Positions 53,471 to 62,736 are shown, counted from the first letter of the stretch. The stretch is 64,000 nt of DNA from Deltaproteobacteria bacterium (GCA_947445035.1 CANFCK010000009.1:124001-188000), one strand, 5' to 3'. Notes: a model not told the origin generated them from the letters alone. Numbers and translations are program-made.

Positions 53471-55738
53471 TCAGGAGGCTGACCTCAGCCGCTCCGCGAG
53501 GATCGCCGCCACGGCGGCGGCGTCCGCGCGCCCCCCCGAGAGCTTCAGGACCTTGCCGGTGAAGAATCCGGCGAGCGAGGCCTGGCCGGCCCGATAACGC
53601 GCCAGTTCGCTCGGGTGAGCAGTGATGACCTCGTCCACCCAGGCCGTGATCTGCGCGGGGTCGCTCACCTTGTGCAAGCCGAGTCGCGACACAATATCTG
53701 CGGGGGCGCCGCCTTCCGTCAAGAGCACCTCCAGGACGCGTTTGCCCTGCGCGGCGCCGAGGGTGCCGCAGTCGACGAGGGCGACGAGCTTGCCGATCGC
53801 GGCAGCGTCCACGGTACCCGGGGCGCGGTTCGCCAGCCGCAGCTCCCCAAGGAGCACGTTCGCGATGAAAACCGCCGTGGCCACCGGCGGCCCAGCGGCG
53901 GCGGCAGCTTCGAAGAAGGCGGTGATCTCCGGCGTGGCGGCCAGCGTGCGCGCGGCCGTGTCGGGAACGGCCCATCGTTCGACCATCCTGTCGCGACGCT
54001 TCGCCACGTCGGCGTCGAGGGCGCGAGCGGCGCCTGCCTCTCGGGTTGGCGCGCCGACGACCGGCTTTGACGGCGGAGCCACGACCTCTGCTTTCCACCC
54101 ATCCTTCAGTCCCGTGGTCCGGTTGAAGACGAGGCGCCCCTCGGCGGCGGCGACCGGGTCGCGGAAGAAGTACCCGACCCGCTGGAACTGCCAGTGCGCC
54201 GTGTCAGGGGCGTCGGCCACGGCACGCTCGACCAACCCCTGCACGACCTCCAGCGAGCGCGGATTCAGCTCGTCGATGAAGTCGTCGGGCGACGGCTTTT
54301 CCACGCGCACCAGCCGGTCGTAGAGACGCAGTTCGGCAGGAACCGCGCTCGCCGCGTCCACCCACTGCAGCGTTCCTTTGGCCTTGGCGTCGCCCTCTGC
54401 GAGCACCCGGCAACGCAACTCGGTGACGCCATTGGCGTCCTTGATCACCTCTTCACAACGCACGATCGGCCCTGACACCAGCCGGACGGTGCCACCCGGA
54501 CAGAGGCGGTGCCAACCGGGCGGCGGCACCTCCGCGAAGTCGCTGGCGTCGATGTACAGCGAGGGGCCCATCGTGAGCCGGCGCACATTTGCCTCGCCCG
54601 CGTATCTTCGGGGAGCCTGCACTTCGGCTGGGAACCAGTGCCCCGTAAACTCGGTCGCGACGTGGTCCAGGAGGGTCACCTTCAGCGGACGGAGCACGGC
54701 CATCGCCCGCGGTGCGCGATGGTTCAGGTCGTCGCGGAGCGTGGTCTCGAAGAGCTCCACCTCGACCGTGCTGTTGGCCTTGGCGACGCCGACCCGCTCG
54801 GCAAAGTGACGAAGGGCCTCGGGGGTCACGCCCCGGCGGCGCAGTCCAGCGAGCGTCGGCATTCGGGGGTCGTCCCACCCCTCGACATGGCCCTCGTCGA
54901 CCAGGCGCAGGAACCGCCGCTTGGACATCACCGTGTAGGTCATGTTGAGCCGCGCGAACTCGTGCTGGTGGGGCGGGTCGGGGATGTCGCAGGCGGCCAG
55001 GATCCAATCGTAGAGCTCGCGATTGTTTTCGAACTCCAGGGTGCACACCGAGTGGGTGATCTTCTCGATGGCGTCGGACAGACAGTGGGCAAAGTCGTAG
55101 AAGGGGTAGACCTTCCAACGGTCGCCACTGCGGTAGTGATGCGCGAACTTGATCCGGTATAAAAGCGGGTCGCGCATCTTGAAGTTCGGATTCGTCATGT
55201 CGATCTTTGCGCGCAGCACCCGGCTGCCCTCGGCGAACTCGCCGGCTTGCATCCGGGCGAAAAGGTCGAGGTTCTCATTGATCGAGCGGTCCCGATACGG
55301 CGAGTGCGTTCCCACCTCGCTGACAGAGCCGCGGGTGCGGCTGATCTCGTCGTCAGGAAGGTCGCACACGTAGGCCAGGCCTTTCCGGATCAGGTGGTTG
55401 GCGTAGTCGTAGAGTGGGCCGAAGTAGTCGCTCGCGAAAAAGACGTTCGGGCGAGGATCGAAGCCCAGCCACTGGACCAATTCTAAGATTTTCGCGACAT
55501 ACTCCTCGCGTTCCGTCTCGGGGTTGGTGTCGTCATAACGAAGATGACACACGCCGCCGAACTCTTGGGCCAGCCCGAAGTTCAGGCAGATCGATTTCGC
55601 GTGGCCGATGTGCAGGTAACCGTTGGGCTCAGGCGGAAAGCGGGTGACGACCCGGCCCCCATACGCGCCCCGGGCGACATCGGCGGCGATGAGCGCGCGG
55701 AGGAAATTCGGCGGCGCGGTGAGATCGGGGGTGGACAT
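53471..55738 (-). CDS. glnS: Glutaminyl-tRNA synthetase with C-terminal YqeY-like domain
   Basis: Class I aminoacyl-tRNA synthetase, 755 aa. FPPEPNGYLHIGHAKSICLN holds the HIGH motif (43-46); TYTVMSKRRF holds the MSK version of KMSKS at about 260; the QALLI-type anticodon-binding barrels follow to about residue 555. The extra 200 residues (from about 570) end GLHKVSDPAQITAWVDEVI, SELARYRAGQASLAGFFTGKV and MKxSGG-like LKLSGGRADAAAV, the GatB/YqeY tail known from Deinococcus GlnRS, where it helps tRNA binding. ATG 55738 opens the conserved part; an ATG-free upstream stretch is not needed. The presence of GlnRS implies direct Gln-tRNA charging. Confidence 0.96.
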   Translation of the reverse strand: MSTPDLTAPPNFLRALIAADVARGAYGGRVVTRFPPEPNGYLHIGHAKSICLNFGLAQEFGGVCHLRYDDTNPETEREEYVAKILELVQWLGFDPRPNVFFASDYFGPLYDYANHLIRKGLAYVCDLPDDEISRTRGSVSEVGTHSPYRDRSINENLDLFARMQAGEFAEGSRVLRAKIDMTNPNFKMRDPLLYRIKFAHHYRSGDRWKVYPFYDFAHCLSDAIEKITHSVCTLEFENNRELYDWILAACDIPDPPHQHEFARLNMTYTVMSKRRFLRLVDEGHVEGWDDPRMPTLAGLRRRGVTPEALRHFAERVGVAKANSTVEVELFETTLRDDLNHRAPRAMAVLRPLKVTLLDHVATEFTGHWFPAEVQAPRRYAGEANVRRLTMGPSLYIDASDFAEVPPPGWHRLCPGGTVRLVSGPIVRCEEVIKDANGVTELRCRVLAEGDAKAKGTLQWVDAASAVPAELRLYDRLVRVEKPSPDDFIDELNPRSLEVVQGLVERAVADAPDTAHWQFQRVGYFFRDPVAAAEGRLVFNRTTGLKDGWKAEVVAPPSKPVVGAPTREAGAARALDADVAKRRDRMVERWAVPDTAARTLAATPEITAFFEAAAAAGPPVATAVFIANVLLGELRLANRAPGTVDAAAIGKLVALVDCGTLGAAQGKRVLEVLLTEGGAPADIVSRLGLHKVSDPAQITAWVDEVITAHPSELARYRAGQASLAGFFTGKVLKLSGGRADAAAVAAILAERLRSAS

Positions 55739-55794
55739 GGTGGGCCGGGCTAACGTGGCGGGGCGCCGGTCAGGCGCGGAGCGCATCTGCGACC

Positions 55795-56931
55795 CTATGG
55801 TTTCCCGTCGTCCCCGTCGGCCACCGCGTCGAGCTTCGGCTGCCAGCTGCGTCGCGCCAGCTCCAGCGCGTAGCCTCCCCAGAACTCGCCGGCGGCAGGC
55901 CCGCCGTGGCAGGTGCCATCGGACTCACCGGGGCGCTTGACCCACAAAAACGCGTCGCCGTGGGGCAGGCCAGGCGCGGTCGTCGGCTCTTCCCCGACCC
56001 CGCGGCCGAAGGGGTTGCACCAGTCGCCGTTGGCGCCGCGGCCGTTCCGGCTGGTGTCGATCACGTAGGACTTTCCGCCGAGCAGTCGCGACACATCCTC
56101 GCCGTACTCGACGTTGTCTTTGGTGGAGACAAAGTTGCTGACATTCAGCGCGAAGCCCCGCGCGCCTTCCACTCCCGCCAACGTCAATCGTTCTGCCATG
56201 ACGGCCGCGGGCTGCGAGTTCGGGTGGCCTCCGTCGAGGTAGACGCGCACGCCGGGGTGCGTCGCCAGCGTCGCCACGGCACGACGCAGCATCGCCAGTC
56301 GCTCATCCAGCCCGTGGTCGGTAAGGCAGTGAACCACCGAGAGCGAGTCCGGCTCGAGCACGACGATGGCATCGCGCGCGCCGATGCCGGCGGCGATCGC
56401 GCCGATCCAGGTGTCGTAGCTGTCCGCCTCGCGCAGACCGCCCGCGGAGTGTTGGCCGCAGTCGCGATCGGGGATGTTGTACGCCACCAGGACCGGCAAG
56501 GCGCCCGCTTTGGCCGCCGCCGAGACGAGGGCGGAGACGGTCTTTTTCGGGTCGCGCGTCCAGCCGCCGAGCCACGCCGCGGTCGGAACCGCGGCCAGCC
56601 GGTCCAGGAGGGCGGCGTCATCGGGGTGCTCAGCGCGGAGCGCGTCGGCATGGCGCAGCGCCGGCGAACCGGGCTGTAGCCACAACGGCCGTGGCAGGGG
56701 GTCGGTCGCCGGCAACGTCGGCTCCTGGGCCGTCGCCAGCGGCACGGCGCGCGCCTCCAAATGCTCCGCGCCGCGCCGCGCCGGAGGCTCCCCACAGGCT
56801 GCCGAAGCGACCAGAGGGGCCGCAAGCAACAGGCCGGCGAGGGGGAAGCCGACCGCACAGCGTTGGCGTGGTGTCACGCCCTCCGGGATCGGATCGGCGC
56901 GGTCGGGAGGTGAGTGGTCATCGGTATGCAT
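55795..56931 (-). CDS. GH6 family glycoside hydrolase (endoglucanase/cellobiohydrolase-like)
   Basis: A 378-aa secreted beta-1,4-glucanase-type enzyme. It has the GH6 motifs: VLVAYNIPDRDCGQHSAGG (catalytic-acid region), AIVVLEPDSLS, VYLDGGHPNSQP, and NGRGANGDWCNPFGRGVG near the C-terminus, with FLWVKRPGESDG. A long polar N-terminus (about 30 residues) precedes a hydrophobic signal VGFPLAGLLLAAPLVASAAC with a lipobox-like end. ATG 56931 is used in place of the GTG at 56949. GH6 acts on cellulose with inversion. It could be for feeding on plant or algal cellulose or for processing the cell's own exopolysaccharide. It lies 44 bases from the divergent lipoxygenase start. Confidence 0.92.
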   Translation of the reverse strand: MHTDDHSPPDRADPIPEGVTPRQRCAVGFPLAGLLLAAPLVASAACGEPPARRGAEHLEARAVPLATAQEPTLPATDPLPRPLWLQPGSPALRHADALRAEHPDDAALLDRLAAVPTAAWLGGWTRDPKKTVSALVSAAAKAGALPVLVAYNIPDRDCGQHSAGGLREADSYDTWIGAIAAGIGARDAIVVLEPDSLSVVHCLTDHGLDERLAMLRRAVATLATHPGVRVYLDGGHPNSQPAAVMAERLTLAGVEGARGFALNVSNFVSTKDNVEYGEDVSRLLGGKSYVIDTSRNGRGANGDWCNPFGRGVGEEPTTAPGLPHGDAFLWVKRPGESDGTCHGGPAAGEFWGGYALELARRSWQPKLDAVADGDDGKP

Positions 56932-56975
56932 GCACGTACGCCCTTCCACGTATCGTTCTGGTAGTATCGGCGCCC

Positions 56976-58634
56976 ATGCCCAGCCCTGTCTTGCTACTCC
57001 CCCCGCCGCTACGCCCCGCTGCGCCGGTTCCGCGGGTCGTGCGCTATGGCGCCCCCTCGCTACGCAAGAAGAAGCTTGACTGGCACACGAAGCTTTTCCT
57101 CGGAATGATCCGCAGCGCGATCAAGAAGTGGAAGGCCGATCTTCCCACCGTCGACAAGGTGCGGCCGCCGCATGCGTGGGGCGAGATGAAGCTGGCCCGC
57201 CTACCCTTCAGCACGGACGACGCCCAGCTCTTCTTGCCCAGCGGGGACGAAGACTGGCCGGCACCGGACAAGAAGCGTAAATATTTCCTTATGTTTTTGA
57301 GAAATCAGTTCATTTTTCCGGTCAAGGATGACGCCACCGCCTGGGTGTCCCCTGAAGAGGCGCGAGACACCTTTCAGGAGGTGCTGCCCCTCGGCTCGAT
57401 GATGTCGCGACCGTACCACTATTGGTCGGAGATGCGCTCGGACGCGGCCATGTCGCGAATTGCGTTCGCGGGGTTGGGCGCCCTTCGGCTCATGCCCCAC
57501 GCGCAGGCCGCCGACGAGCCCGCAGCGTTGGCGGATGCGGCGTGGGAGCACGACCTGCGTTTCCTCAGCGGCTACGAGGTCCGAGAGGGCTTCGAGCACT
57601 ACGGGGCCCGCGCGGTTTTCGACAAAGAACAGCGGCCGATTGGCATCTACTGGTGCCATGGCCGGGCGTGGGTCTTCCCACCCAAATCTGGGGAAAGTGA
57701 CGCGGCATGGATGCACGCAAAGTGGGTCTGGCGGTGCTCCCTGATGGTGGGCACGACCGTCGCCGACCATCTGGTCGGCGTGCACTGGCTCATCGCCAAC
57801 TACGTGGCCACGGCAGCGCGGAACAAGCTCCCGCCCACCCACTACTTGCGGCTCTTGCTCAAACCGTTCACCTGGCGCACGGTCACCATCAACTCCGGGG
57901 CGGTCGAGACGCTTTGCCCCGAAGCTGGATTCGTTCATCGGGCGTCGGCGTTGACCTATGATTCGCTCACCCGCGCCTTCGCAGACAGCGTCGGGCTGAT
58001 GCGCTTTCACACGGTTCGGCAGCTCGCGGCGCGCAAGGGCGCCGAAGGCATGGGGGACCGCTTTCCGTGGATGACCGACGGGTTGGCGCTCTACGACGTG
58101 ATCCACGACTTCGTCGATGAGTATGTCAGCGCCTACGCGACGGAGGAGCAGGTGGTCGCCGACATGGAGCTCAACGCCTTTTGGAGCCATCTCAGCACCG
58201 CGCCCCGCACGGTCATGTTCCCGGCTCGGTCCCGGGCGGGGCTCATCGAGGTGCTCTCGCAGTTCATCTGGAGCGTGACCGGCCTCCACGAAGCCGTGGG
58301 CACCGTGCACGAGTACGTCCTCGACCCGACCTTCGTCGGGACCAAGATCCGGCCCGGCACCGAGATCGCCGATGTGCAAGCTTCGATGCAGTACCTGCTC
58401 ATCATGGCGCTCACGGGCCTACAGATGCCCAAGCTCCTGGACATTGGCGATGCGGCTGGTGTCTTCGATGGCGACATGCGGGGGCGCGCCATCTTTGGTC
58501 GCTTCCAGGCCCAGCTCCTCGCGCTCTCAGAACGGATCGACGTGGCCAATGCCCGCCGCCTGGCCGATCCCGAGCGGCCTTGGCCGTGCGAAACGTTCAA
58601 TCCGAAGAATTTGGAGACCGGGGTCAGTATCTGA
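56976..58634 (+). CDS. Lipoxygenase (compact bacterial type)
   Basis: Non-heme iron dioxygenase, 552 aa, expected to turn polyunsaturated fatty acids into hydroperoxides. The iron site can be traced: His265 and His270 in DHLVGVHWLIANY (H-x4-H), the family segment THYLRLLLKPFTWRTVTIN following it, His438 in WSVTGLHEAVG, and a C-terminal isoleucine (Ile552, ETGVSI), whose carboxylate ligates iron in all known lipoxygenases. Position 442, where Asn, His or Ser is usual, is Gly. No PLAT domain and no signal peptide; the length is like other bacterial mini-lipoxygenases. ATG 56976 is the first start after the divergent gene. It is tail to tail with the CYP74-type gene, 25 bases apart. Confidence 0.88.
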   Translation: MPSPVLLLPPPLRPAAPVPRVVRYGAPSLRKKKLDWHTKLFLGMIRSAIKKWKADLPTVDKVRPPHAWGEMKLARLPFSTDDAQLFLPSGDEDWPAPDKKRKYFLMFLRNQFIFPVKDDATAWVSPEEARDTFQEVLPLGSMMSRPYHYWSEMRSDAAMSRIAFAGLGALRLMPHAQAADEPAALADAAWEHDLRFLSGYEVREGFEHYGARAVFDKEQRPIGIYWCHGRAWVFPPKSGESDAAWMHAKWVWRCSLMVGTTVADHLVGVHWLIANYVATAARNKLPPTHYLRLLLKPFTWRTVTINSGAVETLCPEAGFVHRASALTYDSLTRAFADSVGLMRFHTVRQLAARKGAEGMGDRFPWMTDGLALYDVIHDFVDEYVSAYATEEQVVADMELNAFWSHLSTAPRTVMFPARSRAGLIEVLSQFIWSVTGLHEAVGTVHEYVLDPTFVGTKIRPGTEIADVQASMQYLLIMALTGLQMPKLLDIGDAAGVFDGDMRGRAIFGRFQAQLLALSERIDVANARRLADPERPWPCETFNPKNLETGVSI

Positions 58635-58659
58635 GCGGTGTGTGGGGCGCGGAGAGCGA

Positions 58660-59737
58660 CTACAGCCGCACCCACTTCAGCTCGCCCGGGTCCACCCCGT
58701 CAAACGCGTCCACGTCCGGTTCCGGCCACGGATCGAGCTTCCAGTCCAACGAACGGGCGCAGGTAGCGGCCAGTGACTTCCACAAGATCGACGCCACGCC
58801 GTTTTCGGCGCCAGCGCAACCGTACGAGTTGCGCGCGTCGGGGGGCGGACCAAACGCGTAGACCTTGGCGCGTAGTTCGGGCCTCCTCTCGTAGCGCTGC
58901 GGGTCGAAGACCGAGGCGTCATCGCCCCAGACGGTACGGTCCTGGCGCGCCACGGTCGCGACGAGGCACAGCGTCGTACCTTTCTTGACCCTGACCGAGG
59001 CGCCATCGCTGGTCGGGATGGAGATGTCGACCTTTGCGCGCCGATAGTAGTGCCGTGGCCGGCCGAAAAGCCGCATGACCTCAAGGAAGAAGTCCTCCAA
59101 GAACGGCAGCTTGTTGAGCTCCCACAACGAACCCGAAAAGCCGCGCAGCTCGGCGGCGAGGCGCTCACGCGTGACCAGGTCAACCGACAGCTGAGCCAAC
59201 CCGGGGAAAAGCGTGGTCCAGGTCCCGCCCGTGGCGTTGAATGCTGCGGCAAACAGCAGGTGGGCGGCCACCTCGGCTTCGGGCACGCCGCGCGGGCTCC
59301 CGCAGCATCGGGATGCCGTAGTCGTGCACCTTCTGGCACGCCGGGATGAACTGATTCCGTCGGAGCTTGACCGCCTCTACGATCAGCGCGCGGGCTGGCC
59401 CGTGGGTGGCCGAGTGGGCCATCAACGCCGGCACCACTCCGTTGAGCATCTGGTGCCGATTGAACGACAGCCCGCCGAAGCCCGCTTCTTCGTCGTCGAG
59501 CCGGTCGAGCTCCTCGGGTGCGGCGCCGAACACGAACTCGAGCCCGGCCATGTCGGTGATGAAGGTAGACTTGATCCCTGGGTGGCCCTTGAACACCGGC
59601 GTGCCGTGTTGGTGGCGCAGTTCCTTGGTATAGTCGTCACAGGCCTGGACGAAACGCATCGCCTCCTTGAGTGGCCGGAGCGAGAGGGGACCGTGCCAGT
59701 CGCCGGGGATGTCGGGGTTGTTCGGTTCGTCGGCCAT
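58660..59737 (-). pseudogene. CYP74-type cytochrome P450 (allene oxide synthase / hydroperoxide lyase-like), frameshifted
   Basis: Two frames add up to one P450 of about 358 residues. The N-terminal part (from ATG 59737) has GTPVFKGH and ITDMAGLEFVFGAAPEELDR; the C-terminal part the I-helix FNATGG at about 59225-59240, ExxR in LEVMRLFGRP, YRRAKVDISIPTSDG and SVRVKKGTTL, and heme Cys (58816-58818) in NSYGCAGAEN preceded by the extended FGPPPDAR loop. FN(A/S)xGG in place of the oxygen-activating Thr motif, and the SxDxxxxVKKGE region, are the marks of the CYP74 clan, which rearranges fatty-acid hydroperoxides without O2. The frames join at about 59285-59305 by skipping one base, so a sequence error is possible. 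Confidence 0.8.
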
Positions 59738-59788
59738 CCGCGTTCCAAGAGAGCGAGGATGCTACCGCACCCTACGTGGAAACACCAG

Positions 59789-61501
59789 CTACCCGAGCTG
59801 GAGCCGGATCAGCCGTCCGTACTCGCCGCCCTCGGCCAACAGCGTCTCATGGCTACCTCGTTGGACGAGCCGTCCGTCCTTGAGGACCACGATGAGATCG
59901 GCGTTGCGGACCGACGAAAGGCGATGCGCCACGACGAAGGTGGTTCGTCCGAGGCTCAGCCGCTCCAAGGCAGCGTTCACCGCGCCCTCAGACTCGCTGT
60001 CGAGGTTCGAGGTTGCTTCGTCGAGCACGAGCACGGGCGCGTCGCGGAGCACCGCCCGCGCGATGCAGAGGCGCTGGCGTTGCCCGCCTGACAGCCGCAT
60101 GCCGAGCTCGTCGACGCGCGTCTCGTAGCCCTTCGGCAACGCCACGACGAACGGATTCGCGTCAGCCGCTTCGGCCGCCCGCCGGACCGCCTCCACCGGC
60201 GCGTGCGCGACCCCAAATCGGATGTTGGCCGCGACCGTGTCGTCGAACAGGAACGGTTCCTGCGTCACCACCGCGAGCCGCGCCCGGAGCGTCGCCAGCG
60301 AAAACTCTCTGATGTCGCGACCGTTCCACTTGATGCACCCCGCGCTGGGATCGCGCAGCCGGGTGAGCAGGGCGAGCAGGGTGCTCTTGCCCGCGCCGCT
60401 GGCGCCCACGATGGCGATCCGCTGCCCGGCGATGACGGTCAGGTCGATGTCGCGGAGCACCTCGCCGTCGCCGTAGTCGAAGCCGACCCCGCACAGCTCG
60501 ATGGTGTCGGGTGCCGGGGCATCGAGGGTGCCTTCGTCTCGGAGCGCCGCCGGCGTGTCCAAAAGTCCGAAGACGCTGTCGGCGGAGGCCAGCGCCCGTT
60601 GGACCAGGCTGTTGATGAGCGCCACGCCCTTGAGCGGGTCGTTCATCAGGCCGAGGGCGACCAAGAGCGCGATCAGCTCGCCCGGTTGCACCCGCTCCTC
60701 CATCACCTGCTGCCCGCCCACCCAGATCGCCGCGCCCACCCCGAAGGCGGCGACGAGCTCGACCACCGGCCCCGGCAGCAGCTGCGCCGTCGCCGACGCG
60801 ATCTGCGCATCGTGGTGCCGCTCGTTCTCCACCGCAAAGGCCGCCTGCCGCTCCGCTTCACCCCCCGAGAGTTGCACGACGCGCACACCGGCCAAGGTTT
60901 GGTGGAGGTTGCCAGCCAGCCGGGCACCTGCGTCCAACGCCGCCCGGGTGGACCGCCGGGCCCACTTCCCGAAGCGGTCGATCGGGATGGCCACCAGGGG
61001 CAGAATCAAGAGCGCCACCAACGCCAGCTCACGGTTCATCCACAGCGCCGTGGCGATGAGCCCCACCAGCGTGATCGGCTTCTGGATCGCGGTGACGACG
61101 CCCGCCACCGCGTATTGGAGGTTGTTCACATCGACCAGCGCTCGGGCCGCCCGCTCGCCCACCGGGGTGCGCTGATGCCACCCCACGTCCAACCGCAGGA
61201 GCGCGCGGTGCAGGTCGGCGCGTAGATCGGTCACCACGCGCCAGGAGACGCTGCGAGTCAAAAGCGAGCGCGCCACCGTGACGGTGCCGTTGAGCGCGTA
61301 GAGCACGACGATCCCTGGGGCCAGAAGCGCGAGTGCGTCGCGATCGCGGCGAATCAGCACGTCGTCGAGCACCCGTTGGATCACGAACACCAGAACCGAC
61401 GGCAGGGCACTGGCGACGAGCACCAGGGCCGTTGCAGCGGCGAGACGGCCGCGGAAGGGCCAGAACCGCGCGAAGAGTCGGCGAGCGACCTGCGCGCTCA
61501 T
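59789..61501 (-). CDS. MsbA-like ABC exporter (fused permease and ATPase)
   Basis: A 570-aa half-transporter. About six transmembrane segments (for example ATALVLVASALPSVLVFVIQ, MNRELALVALLILPLVAIPI) form the permease. The ATPase has Walker A VGASGAGKST, the Q-loop VVTQEPFLFDD, signature LSGGQRQRL, Walker B VLVLDEATSNLD and VVAHRLSSV. ATG 61501 overlaps the stop of the upstream membrane-protein gene (ATGA). The layout matches lipid and multidrug exporters of the MsbA type; lipid A, a glycolipid or an oxylipin are possible substrates, and only position next to the P450 suggests the last. The P450 gene follows after 51 bases. Confidence 0.93.
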   Translation of the reverse strand: MSAQVARRLFARFWPFRGRLAAATALVLVASALPSVLVFVIQRVLDDVLIRRDRDALALLAPGIVVLYALNGTVTVARSLLTRSVSWRVVTDLRADLHRALLRLDVGWHQRTPVGERAARALVDVNNLQYAVAGVVTAIQKPITLVGLIATALWMNRELALVALLILPLVAIPIDRFGKWARRSTRAALDAGARLAGNLHQTLAGVRVVQLSGGEAERQAAFAVENERHHDAQIASATAQLLPGPVVELVAAFGVGAAIWVGGQQVMEERVQPGELIALLVALGLMNDPLKGVALINSLVQRALASADSVFGLLDTPAALRDEGTLDAPAPDTIELCGVGFDYGDGEVLRDIDLTVIAGQRIAIVGASGAGKSTLLALLTRLRDPSAGCIKWNGRDIREFSLATLRARLAVVTQEPFLFDDTVAANIRFGVAHAPVEAVRRAAEAADANPFVVALPKGYETRVDELGMRLSGGQRQRLCIARAVLRDAPVLVLDEATSNLDSESEGAVNAALERLSLGRTTFVVAHRLSSVRNADLIVVLKDGRLVQRGSHETLLAEGGEYGRLIRLQLG

Positions 61502-62736
61502 CGGGTCACCGGAACCGGACCCGAGGGGTCGCAACCCCACACCTCGTAGACCTGCCAGCGCTCCAGTGCCGTCCCGTCCTCGTTGTACTCAGAGACTACG
61601 TTGGGCCCTCCACGTTCGGCGCAGAAGGACTCGGCGGCGGTAGTCGGGCCTCCAGACCAGGGGCGGACGAAAAGGGCGTGCTCCGCTGCGGGTCCCGGAA
61701 GGACGAAGCTCTCCACGCCGCCGTGGTACGCGATGAGCGCGGCGTCCTCGACGCTGCTGGTGTACACCGGCTCGACCCCCCAGGCCTCGACCGCACGGCC
61801 CAGATCCGCGCCCACGCCGAGCCGTGCTGTGGGATCGCCCTCGAAGAAAAGCAGCGGGCGGTAGCTGTGGGCCACCAGCCCCGCCGACACCAAGAGCCCG
61901 AGCCCAGCCGCGACCCAGCTTCCTCGACCCAGCTGGCCCACAGCGAGGCTGGTTCCGAGCGCCAACGCGGCGTACCCGGACGCGCTGGCGTTAGTCGGGA
62001 CGAGGACGAGGCCCACCGCCAGACACAAGAGCGTTGGAGACGGTCCCGTGTCCACCCCCCGTCTACGCAAGGCGACGATTCCGGCTGCCGCAGCCACGAG
62101 CAACAGCCCCGGATTGCCGTAGAGCAGCGCGAGCGGCACCTCTGCGAGTACGCTCCCATCGAGCCCATCGCGTGCTTGTCGGACAAAGCTGGGTCCCGTC
62201 GCGAGCAAGGACAGCGCCACCCCCGGGAGCATCTGCCGCCAGCTGCCCGGCGCGGTCATCCAAAGGAGTGGCCACAGCGCGAGCGCGGCCAGGTCTCCGA
62301 GCGCCGCCATCGCGACGCCCGCACCGGCGAAAAGCCAGCTCCCGCCCAGCGCGCCTGACACCGCCGTGCACCCCCCGGCGAAGAGGAGGGGGCCATTTCC
62401 CGCCAGCAGCCCTCCCCAGACCAGCCCTGGCAGACCCAGAAGCAGCATCGCGAATCGCAGCGGATCCGTACAGTGTCGCAACAAGAGCAGCGGGGCAAGT
62501 CCAGAGATCACCACCCCGAGCGCCCGGATTCCGAGCGCGGTCTGGCCAAAGGCGTCCGTGCTACCGGTCACCAGGAGGGCCGCCGCGGGAACGTCGCCCT
62601 CAAGGACGCCGCGCGCCTGCGCCCACAGCACCACCTCGGCCTCGGTCAGCGGCAGCGTCCCTGCCAGCAGAAGTCGACCGCAGAGCGTCCCCAGCACAAC
62701 CAGAACCGCGCCGCCACGAGCGTTGACGGCGAGCAT
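61498..62736 (-). CDS. Multi-pass membrane protein, GT39/ArnT-like glycosyltransferase candidate
   Basis: A 412-aa integral membrane protein with about 10-12 hydrophobic segments. Near the N-terminus, LPLTEAEVVLWAQARGVLEGD resembles the acidic catalytic region (DE-x-x-Y) of GT-C type dolichyl-/undecaprenyl-phosphate mannosyltransferases such as ArnT/PMT, though the Asp is replaced (TEAE). The C-terminal 100 residues form an extracytoplasmic soluble part (EPVYTSSVEDAALIAYHGG). ATG 62736 is chosen over TTG 62775, which would overlap the start of the divergent gene. It is the first of the membrane protein - ABC exporter - P450 set. The GT-C fold call is tentative. Confidence 0.72.
   Translation of the reverse strand: MLAVNARGGAVLVVLGTLCGRLLLAGTLPLTEAEVVLWAQARGVLEGDVPAAALLVTGSTDAFGQTALGIRALGVVISGLAPLLLLRHCTDPLRFAMLLLGLPGLVWGGLLAGNGPLLFAGGCTAVSGALGGSWLFAGAGVAMAALGDLAALALWPLLWMTAPGSWRQMLPGVALSLLATGPSFVRQARDGLDGSVLAEVPLALLYGNPGLLLVAAAAGIVALRRRGVDTGPSPTLLCLAVGLVLVPTNASASGYAALALGTSLAVGQLGRGSWVAAGLGLLVSAGLVAHSYRPLLFFEGDPTARLGVGADLGRAVEAWGVEPVYTSSVEDAALIAYHGGVESFVLPGPAAEHALFVRPWSGGPTTAAESFCAERGGPNVVSEYNEDGTALERWQVYEVWGCDPSGPVPVTR

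Noticed and set aside
59180..59300. Programmed +1 frameshift in the P450 gene
   Set aside because: No slippery rare-codon/stop context or structure was recognised at the junction; mutation or sequence error is simpler.
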